From Lota lota (taxonomy: Eukaryota > Chordata > Actinopteri > Gadiformes > Lotidae), in assembly GCA_026745465.1 (NCBI GenBank), contig JACYXH010000175.1, forward strand, positions 1,027,501 through 1,091,500: 64,000 nt of DNA, given 5' to 3'. The notes under the pieces were generated by a model. The model was not told the DNA's origin. It searched no databases and worked only from the letters and a program-made list of their open reading frames with translations. Shown here piece after piece: positions 1 to 14,440 of the stretch. Position numbers and translations under genes: made by a program. The stretch's first letter is position 1. Each line of letters opens with the position of its first letter.

Positions 1-399
1 AAGAAGTTCTCTAAGTGTCACATGAATGACTTCGTCAGGTGCATGTCTGTCTCTGGACACCACCCCCCTCCCCCACCCCCCTCCCCCACCCAAGGGCACC
101 TAAGCAAAAAGAAAATTAGAATTTGTGCTGGTGCTGGTGCTACAGAAGGGAATCTGAGGGGAATTTTACTACTTCACTGAAATGTAGGCTAGCCCTGGTG
201 CTGTATTTAGTCATGGCATCTGAAGGCGGGCACGCCATGGGGGAGATGACTGAACTCGGCACGTCTGTTTTCTTCCTCCTGCTGAATCTCAGAAGAAGAA
301 GAGGAGCCTATTATTGGAGTGCGTTTTGTAACCAAAACTCTCCCAACCCCCGCACTCTTGTGTGTGCATTCGGACACATGTGCACACAATTACACATGG

Positions 400-402
<3 letters not shown>

Positions 403-441
<39 letters not shown>

Positions 442-503
442 ATGCTAACACACACACACACTCATGCTCATGCTCACGCACACACATAAACACACACACA
501 TGT
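403..503. repeat. Compound CA microsatellite
   Basis: About 18 CA units followed by shorter CA blocks split by catgct words. Confidence 0.95.
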
Positions 504-1040
504 TCACCCACGCTTTGACACACTTTCTTAAACATAAAAACACATACACTCCCAAGACATTTTTCCACCCACACATGTGTCAGTGATATACAAAGAAATA
601 TTTCTTTGCATATATTTCCTTGTTTTCATTCCCTATTCCCAATTTGATACTTTATGGCATATTTATTGACTAAAGCTAGTGTCAGAGTGTAGCTGACCTG
701 GAACCAAAGGAAAGCAACAACAAAGAAATCATTATAATATCAAAGAAAAACAAAAATACAAATTCAACTGTGTAGGCGCAAATACACAGAACAGTGTGAA
801 GCTAATTGTATACATTCTGTTTTCCAAACACAGACTGCATGTCATTTCCTGTTCTCACTGCTCTTGTATGAAAGAACATTGAGCCTCTGTGTTGCGATGG
901 TGGGAGGAAACAATGACATACAGGAAACATCAAACCCTCTAACTCTCCACTTACTTATAAGTATTAGATAACATGTCGCTTTTTGTGTAGTATGTATCTA
1001 TATACGTTTATACATGTTTGTTTATGTGTGCATGCACACC

Positions 1041-1223
1041 TGTGTGTTAATGTGTATATGTGTGTGTGTGCGTGCGTGCGTGTGTGCGTGTGACCTTGTG
1101 TGTGTGTGTGTGTCTGCGTGTCTGCGTGTGTGCATGCGTGTGTGTGTGTGACCTTGTATATGTGTGTGTGTATCTATGTGTGCGTGCGTGTGTGTCTGTT
1201 TGTGTGTGTGTTTGTGTGTGTCA
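1041..1223. repeat. Imperfect GT-rich microsatellite
   Basis: GT units interrupted by gcgtgc, gtgacctt and similar words, suggesting an old, decaying repeat. Confidence 0.9.
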
Positions 1224-1381
1224 GTGGTGATAATCAGTTCCAGGCTCCCCTGGTTGGCTGATATTTCATTAGGGTTGAGGAGCGAGTGTTGGGGCTTGGT
1301 TGAGATTAGGGGGAGAGGGAAGAAACCTTTCCCAGCCCCAGTTACCCTGAAGTGGGCTGTCTGGGTGGTGGAGGATGTACT

Positions 1382-1499
<118 letters not shown>

Positions 1500-3446
1500 G
1501 AAGAGTGGGCGGGCCAGTGGGATTATTACTGGGAGGTTCAGCTGTTTATTATTCCAATTCTATCTCTAACAGCTGAAAATTTGAGAATTAAGTGGTGGCC
1601 CTGAGCAACCTATGGATCACTGAGGAGGGGTTAAACCCTGTGGCTCAGCACTGCAGACCGACTGGACACACACACACACACACACACACACAGACTTGCA
1701 GAGATGCATGCACATACACTTGATATTGTGTGTGTGTGGGCGTGCGTGCGCGTGTGACATGCTCACAAAACGGTGGTCATTCACCCAACTTAACAGACAC
1801 ATCAGATTTACCGCTCAGAGGTGATAAGACAGATGCTAGGCTCGATGAATAGCCTCACACTTTAGAGGGGAGTGAGCGGTTAAACGGCATTAGAGCACAC
1901 CGCTCTGGCTCTATATGCGTACCAGGGTTTTTGTCCCATTTCTCCACCTCGGCTCCCCTCCTCCATCCTTCCACTGTCAGCCCCCAGCGTTGATGTTAAT
2001 CTTGATTTCTTATTTAGCCGCCATAATTTCTAACGCAGGCATGGCACGGGGAGGCGCTCTCCCGTGGCCGAGAGAGAGCGTGGGGTGTTTACAGTGCGCT
2101 GTCACATCTGTGCATGCTGTTAAACACAGCACACACGCGAGCGGAAAGTTCCCACGCTACACCAGCGTGCCGCTTTTAAATGGGAAGTCTGTACAAGGCT
2201 GGAATAATACAATTATGAGCAACAATAATTGTTCCTATTATTATTAATTTTTGTTTTATTATTACTGCTCATACTGATAATAATTTTGATTTCAACATTA
2301 ATCATTTTATATATCAAATAGTTTGAAGACACACAGCGCACTTGTCAGTACTGATAAAAGAGGAACAATGGTGGTTAAATAATGTAATGGTGACAGTTGC
2401 CATTGGGTCATCTTATCTATTTCTTTCTTCAAGGGTTAGGGGTCGTAAATTCAAGTGATACGGCAAGAATATGTTTTGCAGAGATTGTTGAAATAGTTGA
2501 AATAGTTGAAAAATATCTAAGTGAATGGTAAATATATCAAAGATAGTAACTGGATAAGTGTCCAGTTAGGACTTTCTCAGTTTATCCTCATCTTTCAAGT
2601 AAGTAATGTTAACTTACAAATGGTATTTTTGTGCTATTTAAAATGTTGTGTACTCCTCTTGCCATCAAGAATAAGTAGAATACTTTTCATGCAATCGTGA
2701 TCAGTAAATTGCTGTGCAGGCATGTAAGCATAGTGTGTGCGTGACTGCGTGCATTTGTGTGTCTGTACGTGTATGCGTGTGTACTGACACAAGTGCAACA
2801 GATGTCTTTGACTTTGTACACTTTTTTACAATGTGGATGCAAATACTGCATGCATACCATTAAAATAATTAAACCTCAGCCACACCCCTGTGTACCTCTT
2901 TACAACAAATTATCCCAAATGATAATTGATGCAAAACAGAGCCTTGCTTACTGAGCGACTTTGAGGTTGCAACTTGATATTACGAACCATTTACATTAAT
3001 TTACAAAAAGGCTTACTTAATGATGATTATTTCCCTAAATAATAGCATGCATGTATTCACTCGGCAGTGAGGTCACCTGCAAATTGCATGAATGTATTCA
3101 TGATATTTCTCCTATGACCTGTGGCTGGACAAGGACTATGTGAGCAGCCCTGTTCTCTTCTATTACAGCCTACTCAGCTAGCCGGAAAACCTCTGGCTTC
3201 TTTGAAGTAAATGCAATCCAACAAAGAACCGCATTGCTAGAAAATTGGATTTTTATTGACAGCATGAACATTTTCGCTCATTAAAACTCACAAAAAATAT
3301 TTAATAATGTAATGTACTGTGAATGTATATTTCTGATGGAAAGTATATATATGTGTCCATAGATATCACCCTAATCGTTACCATGATCAACAGCTTCTCC
3401 ATCTATACTGCTGTGGATGGAGGATAGATGCGAAATTGATGAGTAA

Positions 3447-3447
3447 G

Positions 3448-3476
<29 letters not shown>
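3447..3476. repeat. AT microsatellite
   Basis: About 14 uninterrupted AT units. Confidence 0.95.
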
Positions 3477-3478
<2 letters not shown>

Positions 3479-4756
3479 TGACCAGTTAATAAACATTCTG
3501 TGACTCATCCGAGAATCTCTTTGAGTTTCATCATTAAGGATATAAGGAGACAGTGTGTGTGTGGGTGAGCATGTGGGATCGAGCCATTCAAGCCACACAC
3601 TCGCACACACACACCGACACACACACGTTTTTTTTAACTTAAGACAGGTCACTTTGAATTATATGACTCAGACCCAGAATGCAATGTTTCCAGAACGTAG
3701 CTTGAATCTGAAAAAAGAAAAACATATCACAAAAAAAGGCTGTTTGTTATTTTTCTCCAACATGTCTCATACTCGCAATAGTGCTTTTGTCATCTTGATT
3801 GGTCATTCTATTTTCCCCATCAACAGAGGCTGGTAGGGAGCTAATGGCCGTTCTCCACTCCTTATTAAACCCTTTCTTTGGCTGTAACTCGTGCCCAGTG
3901 CTCAGAGAACCAGGGGCAGCAGAGCGGAGGGTGGCTCACCGGGGTGTCCAGGCGGTTGGAGGAGACCCTGGACAAAGCAGGAGCGGACTGAAAGCTGCCT
4001 GTTGTCCAGCTAATCCACAGCTATGCCTCCATCTCCATTGACAACGCCAGGCCAAACAATGACCTCTTTCAGGAGTCATTCTCTGCACTGACACACCAAC
4101 ATAGCTACAATGGAAGAAGACACTTAAGGGATAGAAAACGCCATGAAAGATCACAAATGTGTTTTTTTTTCGAAAATTATACCAGGGGGGAAATAAACCC
4201 TTATCACTTTATAATAATACTGCATCTATAAACAATGGATTTTTTTTTTACGAAGTATAATTTTACTAAGAAGAGTGCTGTAAGATCACATCTGATTTAT
4301 GTTCCATTTTAAGATACAATAAAGATCTGTTGTACCAACCTTTAGGGCGAAGCATCCTCTGATTGTGGACAGTGGGAAAGGTAAAAGGTTTTTTTTGGTT
4401 CAGGTATTTATTTATTTTCCCCTTCTTTGCTTTGAGCGCATTTGCTGACCAACAGGAAAAGAAGATGAATGCTTCCCTTTCAACTGCCCGGGTCCTCTTC
4501 TCTCATCTCCTTCAATCTAGATTTCACATTAAACTTGTAATAGCATGTGACCCTGCAAGGCACAATTCCCATTCAGGTGGGCTATGTTATATGGATGAGA
4601 TTTTGTGAAATGCCAATATTTATGCACATACATTCCCCATTCTGCACTTTTCTCATTATTGCATCTATTTCTGTGCGAACGGAAGAGCAGGTGCTATTGA
4701 TATATCAAATTATACACAGGAATAAGAGATTTAGACAAACACACGCAGGCAGGCAG

Positions 4757-4786
4757 ACACACATACACACACACACACACACATCC

Positions 4787-4828
<42 letters not shown>
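4757..4828. repeat. CA microsatellite
   Basis: Two CA blocks separated by tccga. Confidence 0.95.
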
Positions 4829-4831
<3 letters not shown>

Positions 4832-5404
4832 ACAATCACATTCCTATAACAAGCTCAGAACAGCAAAATGTGCAAAATGTGCCTCAATGTCTGGACAACC
4901 CTGTGTAGCCGAGGCAAAAATAGCTTCTCCCTACTGCTTAAACATAGCCAGCTGGCCATCCGGCCACCGGTGTTGGGAAGGTCATCTGTCAAATGACGAA
5001 CTAGGCTGTGGCCGTTTGGTCCTCCTGGCGGTCCTGGGGGGACAGAGAGCCGCCTCTGAAGGACACTTTCCCCTCACTCCTGTGCACTAATTCAATCGTT
5101 GTGACAGGGTCTCACTGTCCCACTGTCTACCGGCCCAGTAATCTCCCTGTAATTGAGTTCCCCAATCAGCCATCCATCAATAATGCATCTGGTTCCAACT
5201 GGGACGAGGAGGCAACATTGGTCCGGCTTCTGCCCCAGCAAGACAAATGAAGGAGACAGGATTCTCGCTCGGACTGGCAATGGGAGATCTATAACTTCCT
5301 GGAGATCGAGAAACCCCTCTCAACTCGCCTTTTCCTTCAGCCGGCCCCATTGCCAAACAGTAGTAGGGCTTATGTTACAGTGTATCAGATAGCGAGGTGA
5401 TAGT

Positions 5405-5470
5405 GGCTGGGTTTGCTAAAAACCTGTGCTTTAAGTCAAAGAGTAAAGCACAGGTTTTTGGAAATCAGCC
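5405..5470. other. Perfect hairpin, precursor-microRNA-like
   Basis: A 16-bp perfect stem (5418-5433 with 5444-5459, arm aaaaacctgtgcttta) closes a 10-base loop. A second paired block (ggctg with cagcc) extends it to about 65 bases. It could be a microRNA precursor or a short palindromic transposon remnant. Confidence 0.5.
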
Positions 5471-5670
5471 CAGAGACCAGGAATTTTGAGTAAAACGTCT
5501 TGGACTCAAGCTATAAATATTGAGATCTCATTGCTTTGTTGTGATAGTGGATGGGTTTTAGGTCAATTATATGGCTGTTGGAAAATCCTTCTTGATCTCT
5601 TTCATGTTAAAAAGCTTTATCTGTCCTCTAGAGAGCATACAACATATTCACATCACATGCACACGCACAG

Positions 5671-5745
<75 letters not shown>
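5671..5745. repeat. CA microsatellite
   Basis: About 36 uninterrupted CA units. Confidence 0.97.
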
Positions 5746-5748
<3 letters not shown>

Positions 5749-6363
5749 CATATGGACAAATGTCTCCGTGGTGCATTTTAAGTCCACCCACACAAGTCCT
5801 TTCTCTTTTCAATTGCCAGTGCATGCCAGGCCATCAATTAATGGCTAAGACCAAGGTCCGCCAAGGTTAAACTGTACAGCTGTCTGAATGATTTTCAATT
5901 ATACAGCGACGAAGGCCCTGCCAGCCTACTGGCTCCCACCTCCCTCCCTGGTCTTACAGGGTCATTGAGAACACCTCACACCTCCAAGAATTGTATCTTC
6001 CTCCCTCCCTTCCCTCATTTCTCTCTAAAGCTTTAACAGACAAAACGATACGGCTCCAATTTCAATTTTCGAAACTTGTGGAATCTCCTTTCCCTGTCTC
6101 TGGCTGTCCTTCTCACTGTGATGGGAATACACTCCATTTGCTTGAAAATCGTAATAAAAAAAACAAGGTTTTAACCCAGAACATAATATGTCCAAACGTT
6201 GTACATGTGAGTACACATCTTGGAATATCTGAATGTATGATTCAGATAATTAATGGAGAACGAAACTACTCATTAAATTAGATTATTGCTTTCAATTCTG
6301 CTCTTTTAGTTTAATCAGTGTAATGACTTTCTCACATACCGAGTGCTCTCCCTACCACCACCA

Positions 6364-6365
6364 CC

Positions 6366-6411
<46 letters not shown>
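6364..6411. repeat. Poly-C run joined to CA repeat
   Basis: A run of 19 C directly followed by about 14 CA units. Confidence 0.95.
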
Positions 6412-6414
<3 letters not shown>

Positions 6415-7044
6415 CCCCCTCCCCGGTCTCAACCACAAAAATTAAAAAAGAAGATCTGCAGCTCGTCTTTTCCTGGTTACATCAAGTTGACCATTTATCT
6501 GTTATGCCGTCCCTTTACCCTTGGGGCGCTCTGGATAAATGGCTCATTTAAGTCCCCATTACATTACATTAGCTCATTCACCCAGTGCTTACAGTACACT
6601 CCGCGGAAAATAAATCACATCATGAAAATATCAATCAATCTCAATAAGTGACTTCCCGTAATCGGTTTGATGCTAAAGACCGTGACAAAGGTTTACAGTG
6701 GAAGCAGCAAATTACTGTCACTCACAAGGATGGACTCACTTTGCCTTAGAGAGAGAGCACTATAATTGCAAAGTACGGGTATGGCATGCCCAATAATATA
6801 TCCAATAATCTCCCTCGGCAGATATAAGTGGCCATGTGAGAATGTTTCGTAGTATTTTGCATTGGTAGCTATTTGATTTGGCTGGCTAGTTGTCGTCACA
6901 AATCTCGAATAATTAATACCAAGCGTCAAACGTGAAGTTGATTTTGTCAGACATTATTATGTTGGATTACATTTCTGTGATTTACCTCTGCAGCCATGGA
7001 CTTGGGAAAAGGTGTGGTTCACAAAATGCATACGTCGGCCCCAA

Positions 7045-7049
<5 letters not shown>

Positions 7050-7100
<51 letters not shown>

Positions 7101-7151
7101 GCACGCACGCACGCACACCCACACCCACACCCACACCCACACACACACACA
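7050..7151. repeat. Compound CA / CGCA / CACACC microsatellite
   Basis: CA units pass into five CGCA units and then four CACACC units, showing stepwise evolution of the motif. Confidence 0.95.
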
Positions 7152-9582
7152 TACACCCAAATGCAAACGCACAGCTCCTGGCTGGAGGTTAATTCAATCC
7201 CCGAATGTTCCATTTGGTGGAGGCTGTCAGGGCTGGGGCTGCAGTGTGACATTGTGAGCGAGAGGTAATTACATTTGGGTCCGGTCGCGCAACTCAGCGT
7301 CTCTGCTGTCAGAGACCCCCTCCTATAGACCCGCGGCCAGCAGAGCAATGTCCAGCTCAGAGTGTTCCGTGTACCGGCCGTGGTGGGGCTCCGTCGGACA
7401 GAGCTATTCATCTTAGCTAGTGGTACCGGAGACCAGACTGGCTTGTTTTAGGCTAATGGTCTGAGACCTATCGGAGCCAGTGTTAGCCAACTTAGCTTCA
7501 CTACATTTCCTGTAACTATTCAAAGGATACGAACAAAACCATAGGGAATCAAGCTGTGGGGCTAAACAAGCGAATGACATCAATGTTTCCTTGAGGGATT
7601 GGAATTCCAAGATTTCTGATTAGCATTTGCAATGCTGATGATTTTATTTCATTGTAATTGATACTTCCAAACCGTTTTGTTAAAGTTATGTGGGGTATAA
7701 AAATGTGAATGGCTAAAACATGACCTACAAATACACAAACACAACCAGCTAACTTGAAAGTGAATATGATATAATCTGCTAATCACATGCATGAAGTGAC
7801 ATGAGGGCAACATAAACAGGAAGCAAACCTGCAATTCTATACACATGGAGATATTAAGGCTATGCATGTAGAAAAAATATAAATGTATCCATGTCCAACT
7901 GGGCTTCTGTAATGCTAAAACAGGCCCAGAGGCACGCGATCAATTCTGCTGTGACTAACCATCACACGTTGGGTAATAGATATGTCTCGTGCCAGAATGT
8001 GACGTAGGAGGTGGGGGTGGGGGTCAGAAATCTCAATGTGACCTGAGAGTGTTTACCAATGCTTAAAAGAAATCAAGGAAGGGTGACGAAAGCATGGATC
8101 TAAGGACAAGAACCAGTGCCAAATAAATAAACTATGTAAACCACAAATGCACACAAATGAGACTTTATCTATTCACAGTGTAGAACTCAGTTATTATACT
8201 GTAGTTGGATGCTAGAATTTCATAGGGGTTAGTAACTGGCCAGTACTGCCCACAGAAAACCGTGTGATTGGTTCACAGCTTTGCTGATGGTCCCACTTCA
8301 TGTGTGGTCATGTTGTACTTGTCCATTGTGTACTATTGATCACGCCCAGGAGAAACTTGTGACTAAAGCTTAGTCCTGTCCCGGCAGAATAAATCACAGT
8401 ATTGACCCTGTGGTTATCAATAAAGGTAATGACAAACATCTGGCTCCACCTTTAATGGAATCGACAGAGTCTTCCTGGCACTGGACCAGGATTGGCCAGT
8501 CATAGATTGCCTTGATCTTTCCAGTGGGAACCCACTCTAAATATGCAAATGAGAGGAGAGAAATGCAATCGCTGTCTTAAACTTTGCAGTACTTCTTTTG
8601 AATCAGGGGGTGAAAAAACAACAACCTTAAACACCAAAGAAGAAGAAGAAAATAACAACTCAGCATGTCTGCTGACAGTAAGCCTGCTTAGACTTCACCT
8701 AAGATGTACACTGTGGAGGAACTCTGATTGACACATTGTGTCTGTGTCAATGGAGGAATAAGTGAAGAGATCAAATCAATGGTGCCGAGGTGCTGAGCTG
8801 GGCTTTTGGGTTAGTTGTGCCGAGACAGCACCTTCCCTTGGGTCATGGCTGGAGCTGGACTACAATCAAGATCAAATATCAACATGTTTTTTGGCCAAAT
8901 ACCTTCACAGTGATTGTTTTATTGATGTGTATTTAAACATATCAAGCGTTTGCGTAAGCCAGTAAAATTATATTCTTGGCCAATACAATTAACAAATGTT
9001 ATCACATCGGACCTTGAAATTAAAATATAATTTGTGCATACAGCTCTCCACTAGTAAAGCTGTTATCTATTGTCATCAGGTCTATTCATTTGAATAATAG
9101 TTTCATTAATCCAAAAGACACATCCATGTTCTGACCTGGACATGTCATCAGGTCATCCCCTGGAGCTGTGCTGTATCGGTTCTATCTCATCTTGACACGT
9201 GCCTGCTGAGGAGCCCTCTCCCTGGGCTCCTCATTTTGACTGCTCACCTGGTTGTCCCCTGGGTTGGCTCGTCACCATGGTCACGTTTTCCTGGCAGTCA
9301 CTGGATGTTCCTCCCCCGTTATTCTGCTTGCTAACGACCACCTCGCCATCCTGCCCTATCCCCATGGAAACCTTGGGCTGTCCAACCTGGCCACTGGCCA
9401 CTGGCCCTAGACCACTGTGGTCTTACTTGATTCAATCCACCAATCACTACTCCCAGCTCTGTGCTAACATCAATAATGGACGGCCCCTGGTTTCCCTGAG
9501 CAAGACTAAGCTTACCCTTGCTGGTTGTTGCCTTGAATGTTGACACCGCTGTTGGGGGATGTGATGTAATGGATGAAATTAC

Positions 9583-9665
9583 AAAGGTACTAATTGTAAT
9601 GAGCCTTGAATAGCGGCAGAGGTTAGAAAGGTGCAATATAAATAATATAATAATATAAATGCAGT
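9583..9665 (+). repeat. Possible tail of a fish retroposon
   Basis: The stretch with gccttgaatagcggcag, gaaaggtgcaatataaat and ataatataataat resembles the 3' tails of common teleost SINE/LINE copies, which end in a (gcgc)tatataaat motif and an AT-rich repeat. No full element is visible. Confidence 0.25.
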
Positions 9666-11078
9666 CCACCGCCACCACATACACACTACATACACACTGT
9701 GGTTTATTGCCTTGTTCAGTACGTCAATACTTCTGTTTTTAATTAACCCTGATTGCTTCTTCTTATTTTTACGCTTTATGTACATTCTTGGAAAGTCTAT
9801 TTTCCATTTATGTTGTATTTTTGTATAGTGGGGTAAACAAGTTTGTCAGGATTTAATTAAAAAAGAAATTTCTCAGGAAAATAGGTTTGTATCCAGTGAG
9901 TCTCAAAATACAAGAGGTTAGACCAATAAAGTGCCACAACTATATTTCACTAACAAATACACCAGACAAAGAAACAATACTACTAATAATGTCGATTGCA
10001 GGCCACACAATGCACCTTGTAGACAACCACTTACCAATATGCTGTATATCTCAGGCGAAGGAAACATGTTGGTGAATGGCACTCTATTGACAGTATTGAA
10101 CTCCTAAAGGTAGTGCGACAGCAAGCAATTACAGCCTTCCATCACATTCAATTTGAAATAACATCAGTTTACTCTAATGGAAATGTAGTCAGTGACATTT
10201 TCCATCATGGATCTAATGACAAAAGAAACACCTGAGGTTGCTCAGGGACAAATTGAATCTCAATGAATGGAAAGGTGAAACTGGCTAGGTTTAAAGACAA
10301 TACCAAAATAAAGACCATTTAGATTTTCAAAATAATAATAAAAAAAAGTAATATAAGGGAAACACTATAAAGGAGGCCAATCTCATCTTGTGGACAAACC
10401 AATGGGAGCGACCCAGTGAAATTTAACCAGCGCACCATAAAACACAATCAAGGGTCTCATGGCTCCAGTCTTCATTTCTGCTGGGGTTCCGCCTCATTTA
10501 AACGATGGCCCTGAAACACTATACGGACGGGAATCATAAAGCACACACGCACAGCCCGCGGAAGGGCGGGGATAACACACACAGGTTTAATATAACCATT
10601 TCTTTACTAGAAGGTTTAATATGTTCTCTCACTTGTTCGTTGAATTTACATGCTAAGCGCTAGCCTGATACATCAATAGCCAAATATATTATATAGGCTG
10701 TACCATGGGTATACTGGATACGACTTGCAACACTATTTCTGTGTGTCTTCTCACAAACATTTTCCTGGTAAAACCATCACTAGCAAGCAAAGTCACAGTA
10801 GTTGCTCTGTCCAGAAATGTAACCTATTCGGCCAGGCGTCTCATGCTACTCACAACCCCGAGCTCTGTACAATGTCTTATCAGCGTGCCAATAGAATGTA
10901 GGCTAACTTGGCGAGCTCAACCTGCTGGTAAACAAACGCCGAAGCTACGGATTGCGACACGTCCAGTCTGCAGGACGAAGCTAGATGAACACGACACCCA
11001 ACATGTAGACACCATGTCGATGAGCAATGCACATGTTTGTTTGTACAACTAGCAACAGAAGGAAGCTTGCTTTTAGAG

Positions 11079-11129
11079 GAATGTTGCATTAAGGGACATG
11101 TTTGCTTATTTTCCCTCAATGCAACATTC
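11079..11129. other. Hairpin with 18-base arms
   Basis: Arms 11079-11096 and 11112-11129 (gaatgttgcatt core) pair with one mismatch over a 15-base loop. Confidence 0.5.
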
Positions 11130-11696
11130 ATATGAACTCAAGAAATTTGCAATATTTAGTAGGAGTCAATAATTCATTAAACCTCTAGCGCTTTTGAGTT
11201 TATGTTCTCGTTTTGAATTGGTGGATTGAACTGTGTAGCTGCTCTTTTAGTTTTTTACCCAAGGATGAAATGCAATTTGACATGAAGCTTGCCAAAATCT
11301 GGATGATTATTTTTCATTATTTTACGATATTATTGTTCTTTAAATGTACCATAAAGTCTGGGGCCACAGAACCACCCCGTTCCCCGCTTCCAATCCTGTT
11401 ACAACAGGGATTTGTACTGCGGGGCCCCCCATAAAAGATTAGCCCTCCAGGAGAAAGAATGGACTTGATTAGTTAGACAGCAATTTAATGGGATTGTCAG
11501 AGGACCAACAGTAAATCAGCTTTTGTGATTAAATGGGATCTCCAGTAAAAGTTGTATATCGCCAAATCAATAACTATTGAATGTTTTTTTTTTCCGTCTC
11601 TTTGTTCCAAGCCAAGTAAAAAAAGACAGAAACAAAGCCAGCATTTCCGGTGGACTAATGATCCTACTGCCAGTGGTGAGAAGCAGCTTAGATGTT

Positions 11697-11888
<192 letters not shown>

Positions 11889-12019
11889 AGGGTGACGCTA
11901 GTTGGAATAGGAGCCAAAGTAAAAGCAAATGGACTAAAGCAGAAGAGAGGATGTATATCCATAATTGGACTGTTACTGTAAAAGCTACTGGCATCTCTGT
12001 AATGGCTACAAACAGACAC

Positions 12020-12023
<4 letters not shown>

Positions 12024-12074
<51 letters not shown>

Positions 12075-12120
12075 GCGTGTGTATGTATGAGTGTGCGTAT
12101 GTATGAGTGTGTGTGTGTGT
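12024..12120. repeat. GT microsatellite
   Basis: About 23 perfect GT units followed by degenerate GTGTAT units. Confidence 0.95.
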
Positions 12121-12821
12121 CTGAACATGTGTCTGTCCAATATGTGCATGGAGGGTTGCTAGATCCAGGTCATAGTGCTACACCACTGCACTGATAACCT
12201 GTGTGTCTCTCTCATGGTGATTTAACACATGGAGAAACAGATCGGCTGGTGGCTTTCTTGTAGGAAATAAAATGCAGCGGAGGCACAGTGTCTCCGGCCA
12301 GCCTCCAACCCTGGACAGTGATGGAGTACTGCCCTGGTCAATTATGCACCTCAGCTCTCTGATTCCACCATACATATTCAGCTCCCAACAGAAGCAGGAG
12401 AACACTGGTCACTACCCATAGATCATCAGGTTAAACAGAAATATCATTGAACAGTGGATGTTTTTTTTCTTCTTCCCCCCAGATAAATAGATGTAGGAAT
12501 TGGGTATCATAAGGTTAAAAGATGTATTGATGTTCTCTGAGCCATACTGCTATTATGCGAAAGCACAATAGAAGCACATTTGTCAACGGAAAATAAACGG
12601 CTGTAACTAAGCATGTTGATTTCTGAATTCTCCTTTTCTTCTCCAGCGCCTATGTTTTGCGGTTTGTTTTGAAGTGTGCAGGTCTGGGGGCCAGCTGTAT
12701 GGTAGAGTCTGGCCTCTATCTTGGGTTTTGTGTGAAGACTGGAGCTCCCGACCTCTCTCCACATACTCTACATTGTGTTGGAATGGAGGACACCCCAACG
12801 ACCTGAACCAACCCCCGTCTA

Positions 12822-12844
12822 CCCCCCCCCCCCCCCCCCCCCCC
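12822..12844. repeat. Poly-C run
   Basis: 23 consecutive C. Confidence 0.95.
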
Positions 12845-13022
12845 TCCGCTCCACAAAATAACGTTCCAGGTCCTACCAGCATGTGCTACATTCTCTATGC
12901 CTTGATATCCCAGGGTGTGCGGTCGGATGGGTGGGGTGGGGTGGGGGGGGGGACGGGACCTCAAAGTCTGTCCATCATCAGCATCTCCCCAAGGCCTCCA
13001 CCTTCAAACCTTCGCTAATCCT

Positions 13023-13023
<1 letters not shown>

Positions 13024-13087
<64 letters not shown>
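13024..13087. repeat. Poly-C run joined to CA repeat
   Basis: 31 C followed by about 16 CA units. Confidence 0.95.
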
Positions 13088-13088
<1 letters not shown>

Positions 13089-14387
13089 CTCTACCCACCC
13101 AGTATGCAACCCCACTCCCGCGTCCTCCCCCAGCTCAGAGGAATTCACTAGCTCTGGACAGTGTTTCATTTCTTCACAGGCCACATCCTTGATAGCTTAA
13201 TGGCCCCCTCACAGCAGAGTAAAACATGGACTGGCAGCCAGGGAGCTTTAAAGTCTTGTCCTCCATGTTTAACCTTTTTTTTTAAAGAAATAGCAGAGGA
13301 ACACAACTGTTATGTTGGCTTATTGTTTGAAACGGCAACAATTGCGAGTGTGTTTGTGAACACAGAGCATCCACGCTTGTTGCCTGCATCTTTGATCTTT
13401 TTTTTTCTCCGTGTTCTTTCGGCTGCGGAGATGGACATTCGGAGAGACGGCGGTCAGTGGACAAGGAGCGCTCAGCCTTAAGCATTGTCCAGCCGCAGAT
13501 GTGAAACCCTCTTGCACATTCAACATTCAACCGTATGTCATAACCCATCCGTGGGCTTTGGGGCCCTCACTCAAAGCCATTCTATCCATCTACCCTATTC
13601 ACCTTACTTACTTATCAAGCCGACTGAAGCTCTGCTTTTTGTCAGTGGCCCTTTCTGTTCGCCCTTCAGTCTGACGTCCCCGCCGCGGCGAAGCGTTTGC
13701 GTGCGTCAGTGTGCACCTCAAAGCCTTGTTCACATTACTGTTCGTGAAAAGAACTGCAGAAGGATCATGCTGCTATGTGTCTTTGTTGTTGCTCTCCATG
13801 TAAACCGGTTTGCAAGTTTGCACATCCAAAGGGTGTGGAAGCATATGTCTGCCAACAATCCAGTATTATAAATTTGATTTGTCCAGACTCTTGGAGCCCC
13901 ACCACACCCCTGTGCAGCTTGACCACTGTAAAAACATCATCCCAAACATATTCATCTCTGACCTTGCTTACTTACCCCTGTCCTTATTCTCGCCTATATT
14001 CTATTACAGTAATAAAACTGAACAGGGCCAGCTCATAACCCTTGTCAGGGTCAAGGAAAAAACAAAAGGCCAGGCCATTTTAACAAATGTTGAATAGATT
14101 TAAATAAATAAGAAAAGGGCCTTTGAGGGTTGTCGTTGAGTTTTGGACACAAAGGGAGGACAGAGGCAGGTCCCAACAATGAAGTGGTTGTGGTTCGAGC
14201 TTTAACACAATGACTCACATCACATAGGGCGTAATAATAACCATAAAAAACACATTAAAAAAGGGAACCAAAATGAAGTGTCCTCGTTGCGGGAGGGGAC
14301 GGTGGAGAGGGAGGGACGGAGCACATCTGGAGTGTCCTCGCTCGGCATGTGACCTTCAGGTGCTGTGTCAGGGACAGGTCCATGATG

Positions 14388-14390
<3 letters not shown>

Positions 14391-14419
<29 letters not shown>

Positions 14420-14440
14420 CATACACACACACACACACAC
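14391..14440. repeat. Poly-C run joined to CA repeat
   Basis: 30 C followed by at and about nine CA units. Confidence 0.95.
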
